A stretch of DNA of 64,000 bases from Pseudoduganella flava. GTDB lineage: Bacteria > Pseudomonadota > Gammaproteobacteria > Burkholderiales > Burkholderiaceae_D. Both the position numbers and the translations under genes were made by a program. The DNA lies in NCBI RefSeq assembly GCF_007830495.1, contig NZ_VLKW01000002.1, forward strand, positions 642,270 to 706,269, written 5' to 3'. Under the pieces are notes generated by a model. It saw nothing but the letters and a program-made list of their open reading frames with translations. It was not told the DNA's origin and did no database searches. This document shows, piece by piece, positions 45,012 through 56,363 of the stretch (position 1 is the stretch's first letter; every line of letters starts with the position of its first letter).

Positions 45012-45752
45012 ATGCGCACGCCGACCGCCAGCGAACTCCTGCAGCTGTGGGAGGACAGCGCCGCACGTACCAGCGCCGAACGCGCCCTGGCGCTGCTGGC
45101 GCTGGCCGTGCCGGAGCTGGGCCATGCCGGCGCCGCCTACTGCAGCATCGGCGGGCGCGACGACATGCTGCTGGCGCTGCGCGAGCGGCTGTTCGGCGAT
45201 GAACTGGTCAGCGTCGTCGACTGCCCGGCCTGCGGCGAGGCGGTGGAGACGCGCTGGCGCGCCGGCCAGTTGCGGACCGGGCTCGCAGGGGAGGCGCCCG
45301 CGCCGCTGGAGTGGACCGACGGGCAGGTGCGCGTCGCGTTCCGGCTGCCGACCACGGCGGACCTGCTGGCATTGCCGCCGCACGGTTCCCCGGCCACGAT
45401 CCGCCGCCTGCTGCTGGAGCGCTGCATCGAATCGTCCGACGCACTGTCGCCCGGCGCGGCGGTGCAGCCGCAAGACTTGCCGGAACCCGTGCTCGATGCG
45501 CTGGAACAGGCGATGGCGGCGGCCGATCCGATGGCCGACATCGACATCGCATTGTCCTGCCCCGCGTGCGGCCACCGGTGGGACGTGGGCTTCGACATCG
45601 TCAGCTTCCTGTGGGCCGAGCTGCACGCGTGGGCCCAGCGGCTGCTGCTCGACGTGCACAAGCTGGCGCGCGCCTACGGCTGGTCGGAAGAGCAGATCTT
45701 GGCGCTGAGCCCCGGCCGGCGCATGCTGTACGTGGAAATGAGCGCATCATGA
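45012..45752 (+). CDS. eCIS protein with two CPAC pairs (zinc-ribbon type)
   Basis: A 246-residue protein with two CPACG motifs (Cys71/Cys74 and Cys183/Cys186), which together would make a four-Cys zinc site. A helical body lies around them. Its position after the tube gene and before the DUF4255 gene matches a conserved eCIS baseplate or assembly protein in other loci, sometimes annotated as T4 base-plate-like. It ends ATGA-overlapping with the next gene. The function is inferred from context. Confidence 0.65.
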   Translation: MRTPTASELLQLWEDSAARTSAERALALLALAVPELGHAGAAYCSIGGRDDMLLALRERLFGDELVSVVDCPACGEAVETRWRAGQLRTGLAGEAPAPLEWTDGQVRVAFRLPTTADLLALPPHGSPATIRRLLLERCIESSDALSPGAAVQPQDLPEPVLDALEQAMAAADPMADIDIALSCPACGHRWDVGFDIVSFLWAELHAWAQRLLLDVHKLARAYGWSEEQILALSPGRRMLYVEMSAS

Positions 45753-46522
45753 CGAGCTTCCTGCAACGATTGGCGTTGCGCGGGAACGGCACGTTGCCCG
45801 TGCTGAGGCCGCGCCTGCCGGGGCTGTTCGAGCCGCCGGCCGGCGTTGCGGCGCTGCCGGTCGGGGACGATGGCGGCGCGGACGATGCCGCCGCCATGCC
45901 CGCGCCGGCGGAGCAGGGCAGGACGCGTACCATGCACCCTTCGTCGCCGGCACCGGAGCGGATAACGCGAGACGAGTCCGATACCAGCATCGCCCGCATG
46001 CCGCAGGGTGCATCGCCATCGAGCGCTGAACCGGTGCGAGCTGTCACAGCGGCGCAGGCGTTGACGCGGCCGGAACCGCAGCACCATGCCGCAACCGCGG
46101 CCCACCCGAACGTCATCGCGCCCGTCATCGAACCGCCGGCGCCGTCGCCGGTGGCCCATGCGTCCCTGCCGCGGCAGCAGACGGCGATGCCCGAGCGGCC
46201 ACGCTTGCAACCGCCGGCAGCACTGGACCGGTCCCCAATCGACGACGACAGAGCGGCGCTGCACCGCAGCCCGCCGCCTGCCACGCCGGCACCGGCGCTG
46301 ACGCCGAGCGTCCCGTCCGCGCCCGATGCGGTGCGCGCGGCCCGTGCCGCGCAGCCGGCAGCCGCCACACCGCTGCCGACGGTGCAGGTCACGATCGGGC
46401 GTGTGGAAGTGCGCGCGACGCAGGCGCCGGCCGCGCCGGTGCGCCAGTCCAGCCGCCCGCAGCCGACCAGCCTTGACGATTACCTGCGCCAGCGCGACGG
46501 CCGGCGGGAGGGACGGCGATGA
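45749..46522 (+). CDS. Proline-rich disordered eCIS protein
   Basis: 257 residues that are mostly Ala/Pro-rich and without a predicted fold, apart from a short ordered C-terminus (TVQVTIGRVEVRATQ, SLDDYLRQRD). The N-terminus starts MTSFLQRLALRGNGTLP. Such linker proteins are found next to DUF4255 in many eCIS loci; the IGRVEVRA segment is the only conserved-looking part. It overlaps both neighbours by 4 bp (ATGA), so it is co-translated with structural genes. Confidence 0.6.
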   Translation: MTSFLQRLALRGNGTLPVLRPRLPGLFEPPAGVAALPVGDDGGADDAAAMPAPAEQGRTRTMHPSSPAPERITRDESDTSIARMPQGASPSSAEPVRAVTAAQALTRPEPQHHAATAAHPNVIAPVIEPPAPSPVAHASLPRQQTAMPERPRLQPPAALDRSPIDDDRAALHRSPPPATPAPALTPSVPSAPDAVRAARAAQPAAATPLPTVQVTIGRVEVRATQAPAAPVRQSSRPQPTSLDDYLRQRDGRREGRR

Positions 46523-47798
46523 GCAATACGCTGGCCATCGCCGCCACGACGGCGACCTTGCGCAAGGTGCTGCTGCAGCGGATCGGCGACCTGGATGCGA
46601 CGCTGAAGAGCGACCTGACGGTGACGACGCAGCCGCTCGACCTGGTGCACCAGGCCCGCAAGGACACGACGCCGCCGCAGCTGAACATCTTCCTGTACCA
46701 CACTGCGTTGAACGCCGGCTGGCGCAATACGGATTTGCCGGACCGGTCGCGGCCCGGCGAGCGCGGCATCCCGCCGCTGGCGCTGAACCTGTACTACATG
46801 ATCACGGCCTACGCCACCAACAACAACGACGACAAGGATGGCGACGAGTCCAGCCACCGGGTGCTGTGCGCGGCGATGAGCGTGCTGCACGACTACCCGG
46901 TGTTGAGCCGGGCGGACATCGAGGCGGCGCTGGACGGCAACGACCTGGCGCGGCAGCTGGAGCGGGTGCGCGTGACGCCGCAACCGCTGTCGGTGGACGA
47001 GATCTACAAGCTGTGGACGGCCTACCAGGCGCCGTACCGCATCTCGGCCGCGTACGAAGCGACGGTGACGCTGGTCGACAGCCGCCTGACGCAGCAGGCG
47101 GCACCGCCCGTCCTGAAGCGGGGCAAGGAGGACCGCGGCGTGTTCTCCATGCTGGGCGCCGCGCCGCGCATCGATGCGGTGCGCATCCCGGGCCGGCAGA
47201 ATGCCGCGCGGCTGGGCGAGGAAGTGCTGCTGCTGGGCGAGCACCTGAGCGCGGCCGGCGCCGTGGTGCGCTTCGACGGCATGCGCTTCCCGGCACGGAT
47301 CGAGCTGCCGCCCGTGGCCGGCGACACGCCGGGCCAACTGGCCGTGCGCCTGCCGGCCAGCGGCCCGGCGCCGGCCGATCCGGATGCCTATGTGCGCTGG
47401 GCTCCGGGCTTCTATGCGCTGTCGCTGGTGCAGACGGTGCCGGACGGCCCGGCGCTGGCCAGCAACCAGGTCGGCTTCGCGCTTGCCCCGGTCATCACGG
47501 TGGCGCCATTGACGGTGGCGGCCGGCCCGTTCACGCTGACCGTCACGTGCGCGCCGCAGCTGCGCGACGGCCAGCAGGTGCGGCTGATCTTCGGCGACCG
47601 CCAGGCGGCACCGGCCAGCTTCACGCAAGGCGCCGACAGCAGCGCACCCAGCACGCTGACGTTCGACCTCGACGTGGCCGACAGCGGCACCTACCTGGTG
47701 CGCCTGCGGGTGGACGGCGTGGACAGCGTGGCCGTCGTCTACACCGGCACGCCGCCGGTACCCGGCTTCGACCCGCAACAACAGGTCACGGTGCAGCC

Positions 47799-47802
<4 letters not shown>
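46519..47802 (+). CDS. DUF4255 tail terminator/cap protein (Pvc16-like)
   Basis: A 427-residue protein. The N-terminal half is a DUF4255 domain (TLRKVLLQRIGDLDATLKSD, PQLNIFLYHTALNAGWRN, LALNLYYMITAYA), the family of Afp16/Pvc16, which cap and terminate the tube and sheath. The C-terminal half is a beta-sandwich, Ig-like (VRFDGMRFPARIEL), probably an add-on. It overlaps the preceding gene and the AAA+ gene. Confidence 0.85.
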
Positions 47803-49882
<2,080 letters not shown>

Positions 49883-49886
<4 letters not shown>

Positions 49887-50176
49887 ACGGCGCCCCGATG
49901 AACGTCGTCGTCCACATCGATCGCCTCGTGATGGACGGCGTGGCGCTGGAAGCAGGGCAGCAGCACCTGCTGCAGGCGGCCGTCCAGGCCGAGCTGGTAC
50001 GGCTGCTGGCGGCCGGCGGGCTCGCGCCCGAATTGGCTGGCGGCATCGCCGGCGGCATGGCCGTGCCGCGCATCGCGGGAGGGGAGCTGGCGTTGCCGGC
50101 CGGGGCGCAGGGCGGGCAAGCCGGGCGGGGAATCGCCGCCGGTGTGTACCGTGCCATCGGCGGGGTGGCGCCATGA
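49883..50176 (+). CDS. Small eCIS-associated protein of unknown function
   Basis: 97 residues: a beta-rich N-terminus (MNVVVHIDRLVMDGVALEAGQ) then a Gly/Ala-rich C-terminus. It overlaps the AAA+ gene and the first DUF4157 gene by 4 bp each. Similar small proteins commonly sit between the ATPase and the DUF4157 genes of such loci. No domain is recognised. Confidence 0.6.
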
Positions 50177-51618
50177 GCGCGCATGCCGCCGCCATGGAAC
50201 GGGTCGCGTCGCGTATGGGCCCGCGCGGTGGTGCGCACGCGGCGCCGGCGCCGGCCAGTGCCGCGCGCGTGCTGGCCGAGGATGGCCAGCCATTGCCGGC
50301 GCCGCTGCAACGGGACATGGCGCAACGCTTCGGCCACGATTTTTCGCAGGTGCGGGTGCACGCCGGCCCGGCTGCCGCGCAATCGGCGCTCGACGCGGGC
50401 GCGCATGCCTATGCGAGCGGCCGCCACATCGTATTCGGCGCCGGCCGCTATGTGCCGGACTCCGGGGCCGGGCGCCGGCTGATCGCCCACGAGCTGACGC
50501 ACGTGATGGAGCAGGGCGGTGTTGCCGACCGCGCCGTCGTGCATTGCCAGAAGCCCGATGTCGCGGCGGCGGCGCCCGGCAGCATCGATGGTGCGATCGA
50601 CATGGCCGTCGCCGCGAAGGTGCGCTTCGACGCCAGCCCGTCCGACCAGCCGGGCGCCATCGCGCTGCTGGACAAGCTGTCGCGCTACCTGAGCGAGGCG
50701 CTGACCGACGCGAAGATCGACGCCAAGCGCCGCTACCTGGGCTCGAAGGCGCTGGACGTGCACAACGTGCGCGCGGCGCCCGCGAGCCTGGCCGGCAAGA
50801 TCCGCAGCGGCTATCCCGTCGACGCGCGCCACTGGAACGAGGTCATCGGTGGACTGCGCATGGCGAAGATCGCCCTGCAGATCGTCGTCGGGGAGCGCTT
50901 TCCCGAGCAGACCGGCATGTATTACGAAGGCATGTACGCGTCGGACGAAGAGGAGGCGCAACATGAGCTGGCCGCCGACTTCAAGGAGCACGTGATGGCG
51001 GCCAGCCAGGACACTGGCCCGCAGGGCATCACGCCGCTGGTGCTCGCGTCCGTGCTGCACAATGAGATCGCCAATACGGCCGTCATCGGCCAGCCGCTGG
51101 AAACGCCGGCCGAGGCCCGTGCCGACGAAGTGAAGAAGGTCGACGCCAGCCTGAAACGGGCGGCCGCCGGCGCGCAGGTCGACCCGGCGGACATCGACCG
51201 TTCCGTCGGCGTGGGGCAGATCAAGCTCAGTACCGCGGCGGCGATGGCCGGCAAGATCCCCTGGCGCGAAAGCAATCCGGCCACCCGGCACGGCGTGCGC
51301 GCGCAGACCGCGCAGGACTTCGCGGCGCTGGGCGTGGACGTCAAGTCGGCCGTGCTCCGTATTCTCGCCGACCCGCGCAAGAACATCTTCGTGGCCGCGG
51401 CCCTGCTGAAACGGCTGAAGAACCGGCCGCACCGGTATCCGGCGATGCCGCGCGCCCAGTTCGGCGCCGACGAGCAGGCCGTGAAGCTGATCGCCACGGA
51501 ATACAACATCGGCGCCTCCGACACGCCGCTGGCCGCCGCGAAGCCGACAGACTATGGCGATACGGTGTGGAAGCTGATGGGGTCGGCCGTGTTGAAACGT
51601 AACTTCCCGAATACCTGA
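50173..51618 (+). CDS. DUF4157 protein with a lysozyme-like C-terminus (candidate eCIS cargo)
   Basis: 481 residues. The N-terminal DUF4157 domain runs from FGHDFSQVRVH (His55) to the zinc-peptidase-like HELTHV (His106, Glu107, His110). The C-terminal half has a pattern of transglycosylase/lysozyme folds: a candidate catalytic Glu298 in LHNEIANT, Ser344 to Gln349 in SVGVGQIK, an NIFVAAALLKRL helix and EYNIG (443-447). The Glu-to-Ser spacing is longer than usual for SLT enzymes. It overlaps the preceding small gene by 4 bp and starts the cargo-like cassette. A peptidoglycan-cleaving payload is a reasonable but unproven reading. Confidence 0.7.
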   Translation: MSAHAAAMERVASRMGPRGGAHAAPAPASAARVLAEDGQPLPAPLQRDMAQRFGHDFSQVRVHAGPAAAQSALDAGAHAYASGRHIVFGAGRYVPDSGAGRRLIAHELTHVMEQGGVADRAVVHCQKPDVAAAAPGSIDGAIDMAVAAKVRFDASPSDQPGAIALLDKLSRYLSEALTDAKIDAKRRYLGSKALDVHNVRAAPASLAGKIRSGYPVDARHWNEVIGGLRMAKIALQIVVGERFPEQTGMYYEGMYASDEEEAQHELAADFKEHVMAASQDTGPQGITPLVLASVLHNEIANTAVIGQPLETPAEARADEVKKVDASLKRAAAGAQVDPADIDRSVGVGQIKLSTAAAMAGKIPWRESNPATRHGVRAQTAQDFAALGVDVKSAVLRILADPRKNIFVAAALLKRLKNRPHRYPAMPRAQFGADEQAVKLIATEYNIGASDTPLAAAKPTDYGDTVWKLMGSAVLKRNFPNT

Positions 51619-51631
51619 CCAGGAGGACGCC

Positions 51632-53305
51632 ATGCAAAAAGCCACGTCCACCACCGCCCCCGCCGCGCTGCACCCCGTGCCGCGCGCACCGGCGCTGTTG
51701 CAGCGCAAGTGCGCATGCGGCAGGCCGGCGATGGGTGCCGGCCAGTGCAGCGAGTGCGCCGGCAAGCATGCCTGGGGACAGCGCAAGGCCGATGCGGCGG
51801 CGCCGGGCGGGCTGCGCATCGGCGCGGCCGACGATCCACTGGAACACGAAGCGGACCGGGTCGCCGACCAGGTGCTGGCCGGTCCCGCGCCCGATGTGAT
51901 CGGCGGCGCGGCACCCGGTATCCAGCGTGCCGCTCACCACGCCCTGGCCCACCAGGACAGCGCGCCGGCTAGCGTGGCGAGCGTCATCGCCGGCGCCGGC
52001 GCGCCGCTCGACGGTGCCGTGCGGCAGGACATGGAGCAGCGCTTCGGCCACGATTTTTCCGGCGTGCGCGTGCATGCCGGCAGCGCCGCCGCGCAATCGG
52101 CGCGCGACGTGCATGCCCGCGCCTACACGGTGGGCAACCACCTCGTGTTCGGCGCCGGCCAGTTCGCGCCGCAGACGCAAGCGGGGCGGCGCCTGCTGGC
52201 GCACGAGCTGACGCACGTGATCCAGCAGGACGGCGGTGCGGATCTCGTGCAGCGCGCCGAAGTGGACGACCGCTCCTGCGCGGGGCTGACCGACATCGAA
52301 TCCGACATCGATACCAAGGTGAATGCGCAGATCGCCGCGGCGCGCACGGCGGCCGCCAAGCCGATGGTGGTGGCCGATTTCCTCGACGACGTGGCGGGGC
52401 GCCTCGGCGGCAAGTTCATGGGGTCGATCGAGAAATTCATCAAGGCGCTGCCGAAAACGAAACGCACGGATCCGGCCCAGGACCTGTCGGGCACGAAGTT
52501 CGCGGGGGTAGAGAGCGTCAACCGCTTCTATCAGCTGCACACACAGGGTGTGGTCGGTGTCGTCGGCCCGGCCGCGAACGTGAAGAGCATCTGCATGGGG
52601 GCGGACAAGCTCGGCCACTTTTTCGAGGAAGGCTTCATCTACTTCCAGCTGGCGCGCGCCGGTGGGACGAAGGCCCAGCTGGAGAGCACCGGCCGCTACC
52701 TCGAGATCAGCGCCAAGCAGGGGCTCGGTGTGACCGGCGTCTATTCGAACGCGGACATGGCGGCGAACATGGCGGGCAAGCAGTTCTATACGGACCTGGA
52801 AGCGGACCCCGCCGGCTACACGTTCAAGATCGCCAACTACATCACGAAGCAGTGGAACGAGGCGGCCAATCCCAGCTTCTACGCGGCCAGCGAGGGCAGC
52901 GTCATCTGGAGCAATCTGCTGACGGGCAAATGGCTGGGCGCGTTCACGTCCGGCGGCGGCAAGTCGGCACCGATCGACGCGAAGGTGGACCTGGTCGCCA
53001 CGCCGGCGGGCACCGTGACCGGGACGGCCGAGTGGCCGGCCGCGAAGCCCACCAACAAGGAAAAGATCAAGAACGGCAAGATCACCCAGCGCACCACGGC
53101 CGTCACCGGCACGCTGCCGACGACGCCGCCCGACACGCTGTCGGCCGATGCCGTGAGCGGCGTCTCGATCACGTATGAGTGGGAGGGCAAGAGCAGCAAG
53201 GGCAAGGGGAAATGGGATTCCGTCGACGAGCAGAACCTGACCGGCGTATGGGGGATCGGCAAGTCGATGAACAACGGCGGCACGTGGCGCCTGAAGAAAG
53301 CCTGA
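51632..53305 (+). CDS. DUF4157 protein, candidate eCIS cargo (unknown C-terminus)
   Basis: 557 residues. A short Zn-binding-type tetracysteine (Cys27, Cys29, Cys39, Cys42) precedes the DUF4157 domain (HDFSGVRVH at His140; HELTHV at His191, Glu192, His195). The large C-terminal region (about residues 220-557) holds GADKLGHFFEEG, NADMAANMAG and a beta-rich tail. I recognise no enzyme family. It is 13 bp after the lysozyme-like gene and not overlapped, unlike structural genes. It is closely similar in its first 200 residues to the next gene. Confidence 0.7.
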   Translation: MQKATSTTAPAALHPVPRAPALLQRKCACGRPAMGAGQCSECAGKHAWGQRKADAAAPGGLRIGAADDPLEHEADRVADQVLAGPAPDVIGGAAPGIQRAAHHALAHQDSAPASVASVIAGAGAPLDGAVRQDMEQRFGHDFSGVRVHAGSAAAQSARDVHARAYTVGNHLVFGAGQFAPQTQAGRRLLAHELTHVIQQDGGADLVQRAEVDDRSCAGLTDIESDIDTKVNAQIAAARTAAAKPMVVADFLDDVAGRLGGKFMGSIEKFIKALPKTKRTDPAQDLSGTKFAGVESVNRFYQLHTQGVVGVVGPAANVKSICMGADKLGHFFEEGFIYFQLARAGGTKAQLESTGRYLEISAKQGLGVTGVYSNADMAANMAGKQFYTDLEADPAGYTFKIANYITKQWNEAANPSFYAASEGSVIWSNLLTGKWLGAFTSGGGKSAPIDAKVDLVATPAGTVTGTAEWPAAKPTNKEKIKNGKITQRTTAVTGTLPTTPPDTLSADAVSGVSITYEWEGKSSKGKGKWDSVDEQNLTGVWGIGKSMNNGGTWRLKKA

Positions 53306-53319
53306 CCAGCGAGGACGGT

Positions 53320-54483
53320 ATGCAAAAGATCAACGCCGGCGCCAGGGCCAATGGCGCAGCGGGTTCCACGCCGGCGTCCACTGCGGGGCCGCTGCAGCGC
53401 CGCTGTGCCTGCGGGGCCCATACCTGGGGTGGTGGGCAATGCGCGGCTTGCGCGCAGGGCCGGGCTGCCGGCTTCCTGCAGGCGAGCCTCGGCATCGGTG
53501 CGAGCGACGATCCGCTGGAAGTGGAGGCCGACCGGGTGGCCGAGCATGTGGTTGCGGGCGGCCGCGCGCCGCTGTCGGTGCAGCGCCATGGGGGCCAGCC
53601 GGCGCCGGACGCATCGCCGGTGCCGGCCAGCGTCGACCAGGCGATCGGCAGCGCCGGCACGCCGCTGGACGCGCCGCTGCGCCAGGAAATGGAGCGGCGC
53701 TTCGGCCACGATTTTTCCGGCGTGCGGGTGCATACGGATGCGCTGGCGGCGCGCTCGGCGCGGGACGTCGCCGCGCATGCGTATACGGTCGGCCAGCGCA
53801 TCGTGTTCGGCGAGCACCGCTACGCACCCGCGACGCGCGACGGTCGCCGGCTGCTGGCGCATGAGCTGACCCACGTGATCCAGCAATCGGGTGCCGCGCC
53901 GATCGCGCCGCGCGTGCAGCGGCAGGACAAGGGCCCGGCCGTGCCGCCGTCTTCGGCTCCGTCTTCGGCTCCGGCCCGGCTCACCTACACGAAGCAGACG
54001 CCTGTGCAGCACCGCTGCGGCGACTTCGCCTGGCGGATCAAATGGGGGCTTCAGGGCGCAGCCGACCAGGCCAATGGCTTCATCGTGCAGAAGGTCAAGC
54101 AGGAATCGTTGACGCAGAAATGCGACGGCACTTCCGACCATGACTTCTACCTGTACTGGGAAGCGTGGCAGGTCAAGAACGGCAAGATCATGAGCGGCAT
54201 TTCGGACCGGGAATCGCTCGGCGACGAGTTCACCTGGTCGAACACGAGCGGCACGAAGGGCGGCACGTACGTGAGCGGCGCGGCCAAGTTCATCCAGGGC
54301 TACATGGAGCCGTTCAATTGGGGGCGCCTGCCCCAGGCCGGGCCGCTGCCGGCCACCACGAAGGAGCCGCCCGGCTGGACGGAAGCGGGGTCGAAGTACC
54401 GCTACGTCGGCGTGCTGGATTTCTTCTGCTGCGACGGGCAGTACCGGCAGTCGAAGCTGACGACCGAAGAACTGGACGTCTGA
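53320..54483 (+). CDS. DUF4157 protein, candidate eCIS cargo (short C-terminus)
   Basis: 387 residues with the same plan as the preceding gene: four cysteines (29, 31, 41, 44), then DUF4157 with HDFSGVRVH and HELTHV (His181). The C-terminus (about 180 residues) differs completely: CGDFAWRIKWGLQG, a QHRCGDF cysteine pair and FFCCDGQYR. It ends without overlap. The shared head and different tails suggest a delivery tag fused to changing payloads. No function is recognised for the tail. Confidence 0.7.
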   Translation: MQKINAGARANGAAGSTPASTAGPLQRRCACGAHTWGGGQCAACAQGRAAGFLQASLGIGASDDPLEVEADRVAEHVVAGGRAPLSVQRHGGQPAPDASPVPASVDQAIGSAGTPLDAPLRQEMERRFGHDFSGVRVHTDALAARSARDVAAHAYTVGQRIVFGEHRYAPATRDGRRLLAHELTHVIQQSGAAPIAPRVQRQDKGPAVPPSSAPSSAPARLTYTKQTPVQHRCGDFAWRIKWGLQGAADQANGFIVQKVKQESLTQKCDGTSDHDFYLYWEAWQVKNGKIMSGISDRESLGDEFTWSNTSGTKGGTYVSGAAKFIQGYMEPFNWGRLPQAGPLPATTKEPPGWTEAGSKYRYVGVLDFFCCDGQYRQSKLTTEELDV

Positions 54484-54499
54484 CCACCATGGCGAGCGC

Positions 54500-55393
54500 A
54501 TGATGACATCCCTGGCCCGTTCCCCTCGCATCCCGTCGGCTCGCCATGGCGTGCCGGCCGTGTCGCGTGCTCCGGCGCCGGCAGCCTTGCATGCCGGCGA
54601 CAGCGCCGCGCCGTCGCGCTTCGCCCACGATTTCAGCCAGGTGCGCGTGCAGCGCGACCCGGCCCAGGCCAAGCCCGAGGAAGAAAAGAAGAACGAAGAA
54701 GATGCGCTGGGCGGCGGCCTGTCGGTCGTGCTGGAGCACATCGTCGAGCACGAGCCTCTGAAGGCGATGCTGGATCCGGCGCTGACGAAACTGAAGGCGC
54801 CGTTCAGCCAGCTCTCCCCCGGCGAGAAGGCATTCGGCATCGGCTTCGGCGCGGCGACCCTGGGCATGGCCGGCGGTGCCATGTTGAGCGACAAGGGCGG
54901 GCGCAAGGCGCTCGAAGGCGTCAACCTGGCCGCGCCGCTGGCGCTGATCCCGTATGTACCGCTGAAGAAATTCAGCTATACGCAACCGGCCGGCACGGGC
55001 CCCGATGCGAACCTGTGGAAGTTCCAGACGTCGCTGGCCGGTGACGACCTGCTGAACATTTTCACCAAGCGGCGCGGGCTGAAGCCGATGGCGCTCGGCC
55101 TGAACCTGGAGTGGGGCGTCGACGCGGGCAGCGGCCGCATGGTGCTGCTGGGCGGCGACGCGACGTTCTCGCCGCTGCCGGGCGTGTCGATTTCGGCCGG
55201 CATGTACAAGGATGTGCTGCAGCCGCCCGCGCTGTTCCCGAACGGCAGCGGCACGTTCATGGAAAGCCGCAAGAGCATCCCGGCCATGCCGGCGGCGCCG
55301 GCGATTCCCGATACGCGCGTGATGCTGACGATCGACGTGATGAAGTTCCTCCAACGCAGCCAGCCACGGGCCAAACGGCCGGAAAAGCCATGA
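54500..55393 (+). CDS. Protein carrying only the HDFSQVRV part of DUF4157 (candidate cargo)
   Basis: 297 residues. An N-terminal unstructured leader contains AHDFSQVRVQ (His43-Gln51), the front motif of DUF4157, but the HELTHV metal site and most of the domain are missing. The rest has a hydrophobic, Gly-rich stretch (AFGIGFGAATLGMAGGAML) and a beta-rich C-terminus. It overlaps the following CIS_tube gene by 4 bp, which ties it back to the structural operon. It may be a truncated relative or a minimal-tag cargo; a membrane-active payload is speculation. Confidence 0.6.
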   Translation: MMTSLARSPRIPSARHGVPAVSRAPAPAALHAGDSAAPSRFAHDFSQVRVQRDPAQAKPEEEKKNEEDALGGGLSVVLEHIVEHEPLKAMLDPALTKLKAPFSQLSPGEKAFGIGFGAATLGMAGGAMLSDKGGRKALEGVNLAAPLALIPYVPLKKFSYTQPAGTGPDANLWKFQTSLAGDDLLNIFTKRRGLKPMALGLNLEWGVDAGSGRMVLLGGDATFSPLPGVSISAGMYKDVLQPPALFPNGSGTFMESRKSIPAMPAAPAIPDTRVMLTIDVMKFLQRSQPRAKRPEKP

Positions 55394-56049
55394 CCACCTT
55401 CCCCGGATCCCCCCGCATCCTGAAAGGCGGCATCGTGCTGCTGGACCCGGCCAGTTCGGCCGTGCTGCGCGTGATCACGCTGCAGTACAACGCCGATACG
55501 CTGTCGCGCACCTTGCAGGTCCAGGCCGTGGCGGGCGATGGCGCCGACCGCTCGGAGGCCCTGCGCATCAAGGGCCCGCCGGCCGAGACGATCAAGCTGG
55601 ACGCCGAAATCGACGCCACCGACCAGATGGAATTCCCCGAACAGAACGGCACCGTCGGCCAGTTCGGCATCTTCCCGCAACTGGCCGTGCTGGAAGCGCT
55701 GGTCTATCCCACCAGCGCCCAGCTGAAGAACAACAACAGCCTGCAAGGCAATGGCACGCTGGAGATCCTGCCGATGGAGGCGCCGTTGACCTTGTTCGTG
55801 TGGAGCAGCGTGCGCGTGCTGCCGGTGCGCGTGACGGACCTGTCGGTGACCGAGGAAGCGTTCGACGTCAACCTGCACCCGATCCGCGCCAAGGTCAGCC
55901 TCGGCTTGCGCGTGCTGTCCGTGAACGACCTGGGCTTCGCGCACAAGGGCGGCAACCTGTTCATGAACTACCTGCGCCAGAAGGAGCAACTGGCCACCTT
56001 GGCGCAGGGCGGCACGCTGGCCGGCCTGGGATTGAAAGGCATACCATGA
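55390..56049 (+). CDS. CIS_tube-domain baseplate adaptor (N-terminal half of Pvc7)
   Basis: A 219-residue protein typical of the CIS_tube N-terminal domain of Afp7/Pvc7: a start of GSPRILKGGIVLLDP, then VITLQYNADTLSRTL and FPEQNGTVGQFGIFPQLAVLE. It connects tube and spike. In this locus the LysM part is a separate gene that follows with a 4-bp overlap, so Pvc7 is split in two. Confidence 0.8.
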   Translation: MTTFPGSPRILKGGIVLLDPASSAVLRVITLQYNADTLSRTLQVQAVAGDGADRSEALRIKGPPAETIKLDAEIDATDQMEFPEQNGTVGQFGIFPQLAVLEALVYPTSAQLKNNNSLQGNGTLEILPMEAPLTLFVWSSVRVLPVRVTDLSVTEEAFDVNLHPIRAKVSLGLRVLSVNDLGFAHKGGNLFMNYLRQKEQLATLAQGGTLAGLGLKGIP

Positions 56050-56363
56050 GCGACTTCTCGGCACTCTCGCGCTACTTCGGCAGCGCCACCGCCACGCTGG
56101 AACTGGCCGACGGTACCACCGTGATCTACCTGCGCCGGCGCTTCGTGCCGGCCCCGGAACGTTACGCGCTGCTGCAGTGGCACGAGGTGCGGGATGGCGA
56201 ACGGATCGACCAGGTCGCCGCGCAATACCTGGGCGATCCCGAGCAGTTCTGGCGCCTGTGCGATGCCAACCGCGCGCTGCGGCCGGAGGAACTGGTCGAC
56301 CGGCCGGGCAAGCTGCTGCGCATCACGTTGCCCGAAGGGCTGCCGGGAGTGCCCGATGCCTGA
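56046..56363 (+). CDS. LysM-domain baseplate protein (C-terminal half of Pvc7)
   Basis: A 105-residue protein with one LysM-like module (VRDGERIDQVAAQYLGDPEQFWRLCDANRALRPEEL). It overlaps the CIS_tube gene at the front by 4 bp and the spike gene at the back by 8 bp. Pvc7/Afp7 fuse the two parts; here they are separate, as in many environmental eCIS. It probably holds baseplate and spike together rather than binding cell wall. Confidence 0.82.
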   Translation: MSDFSALSRYFGSATATLELADGTTVIYLRRRFVPAPERYALLQWHEVRDGERIDQVAAQYLGDPEQFWRLCDANRALRPEELVDRPGKLLRITLPEGLPGVPDA

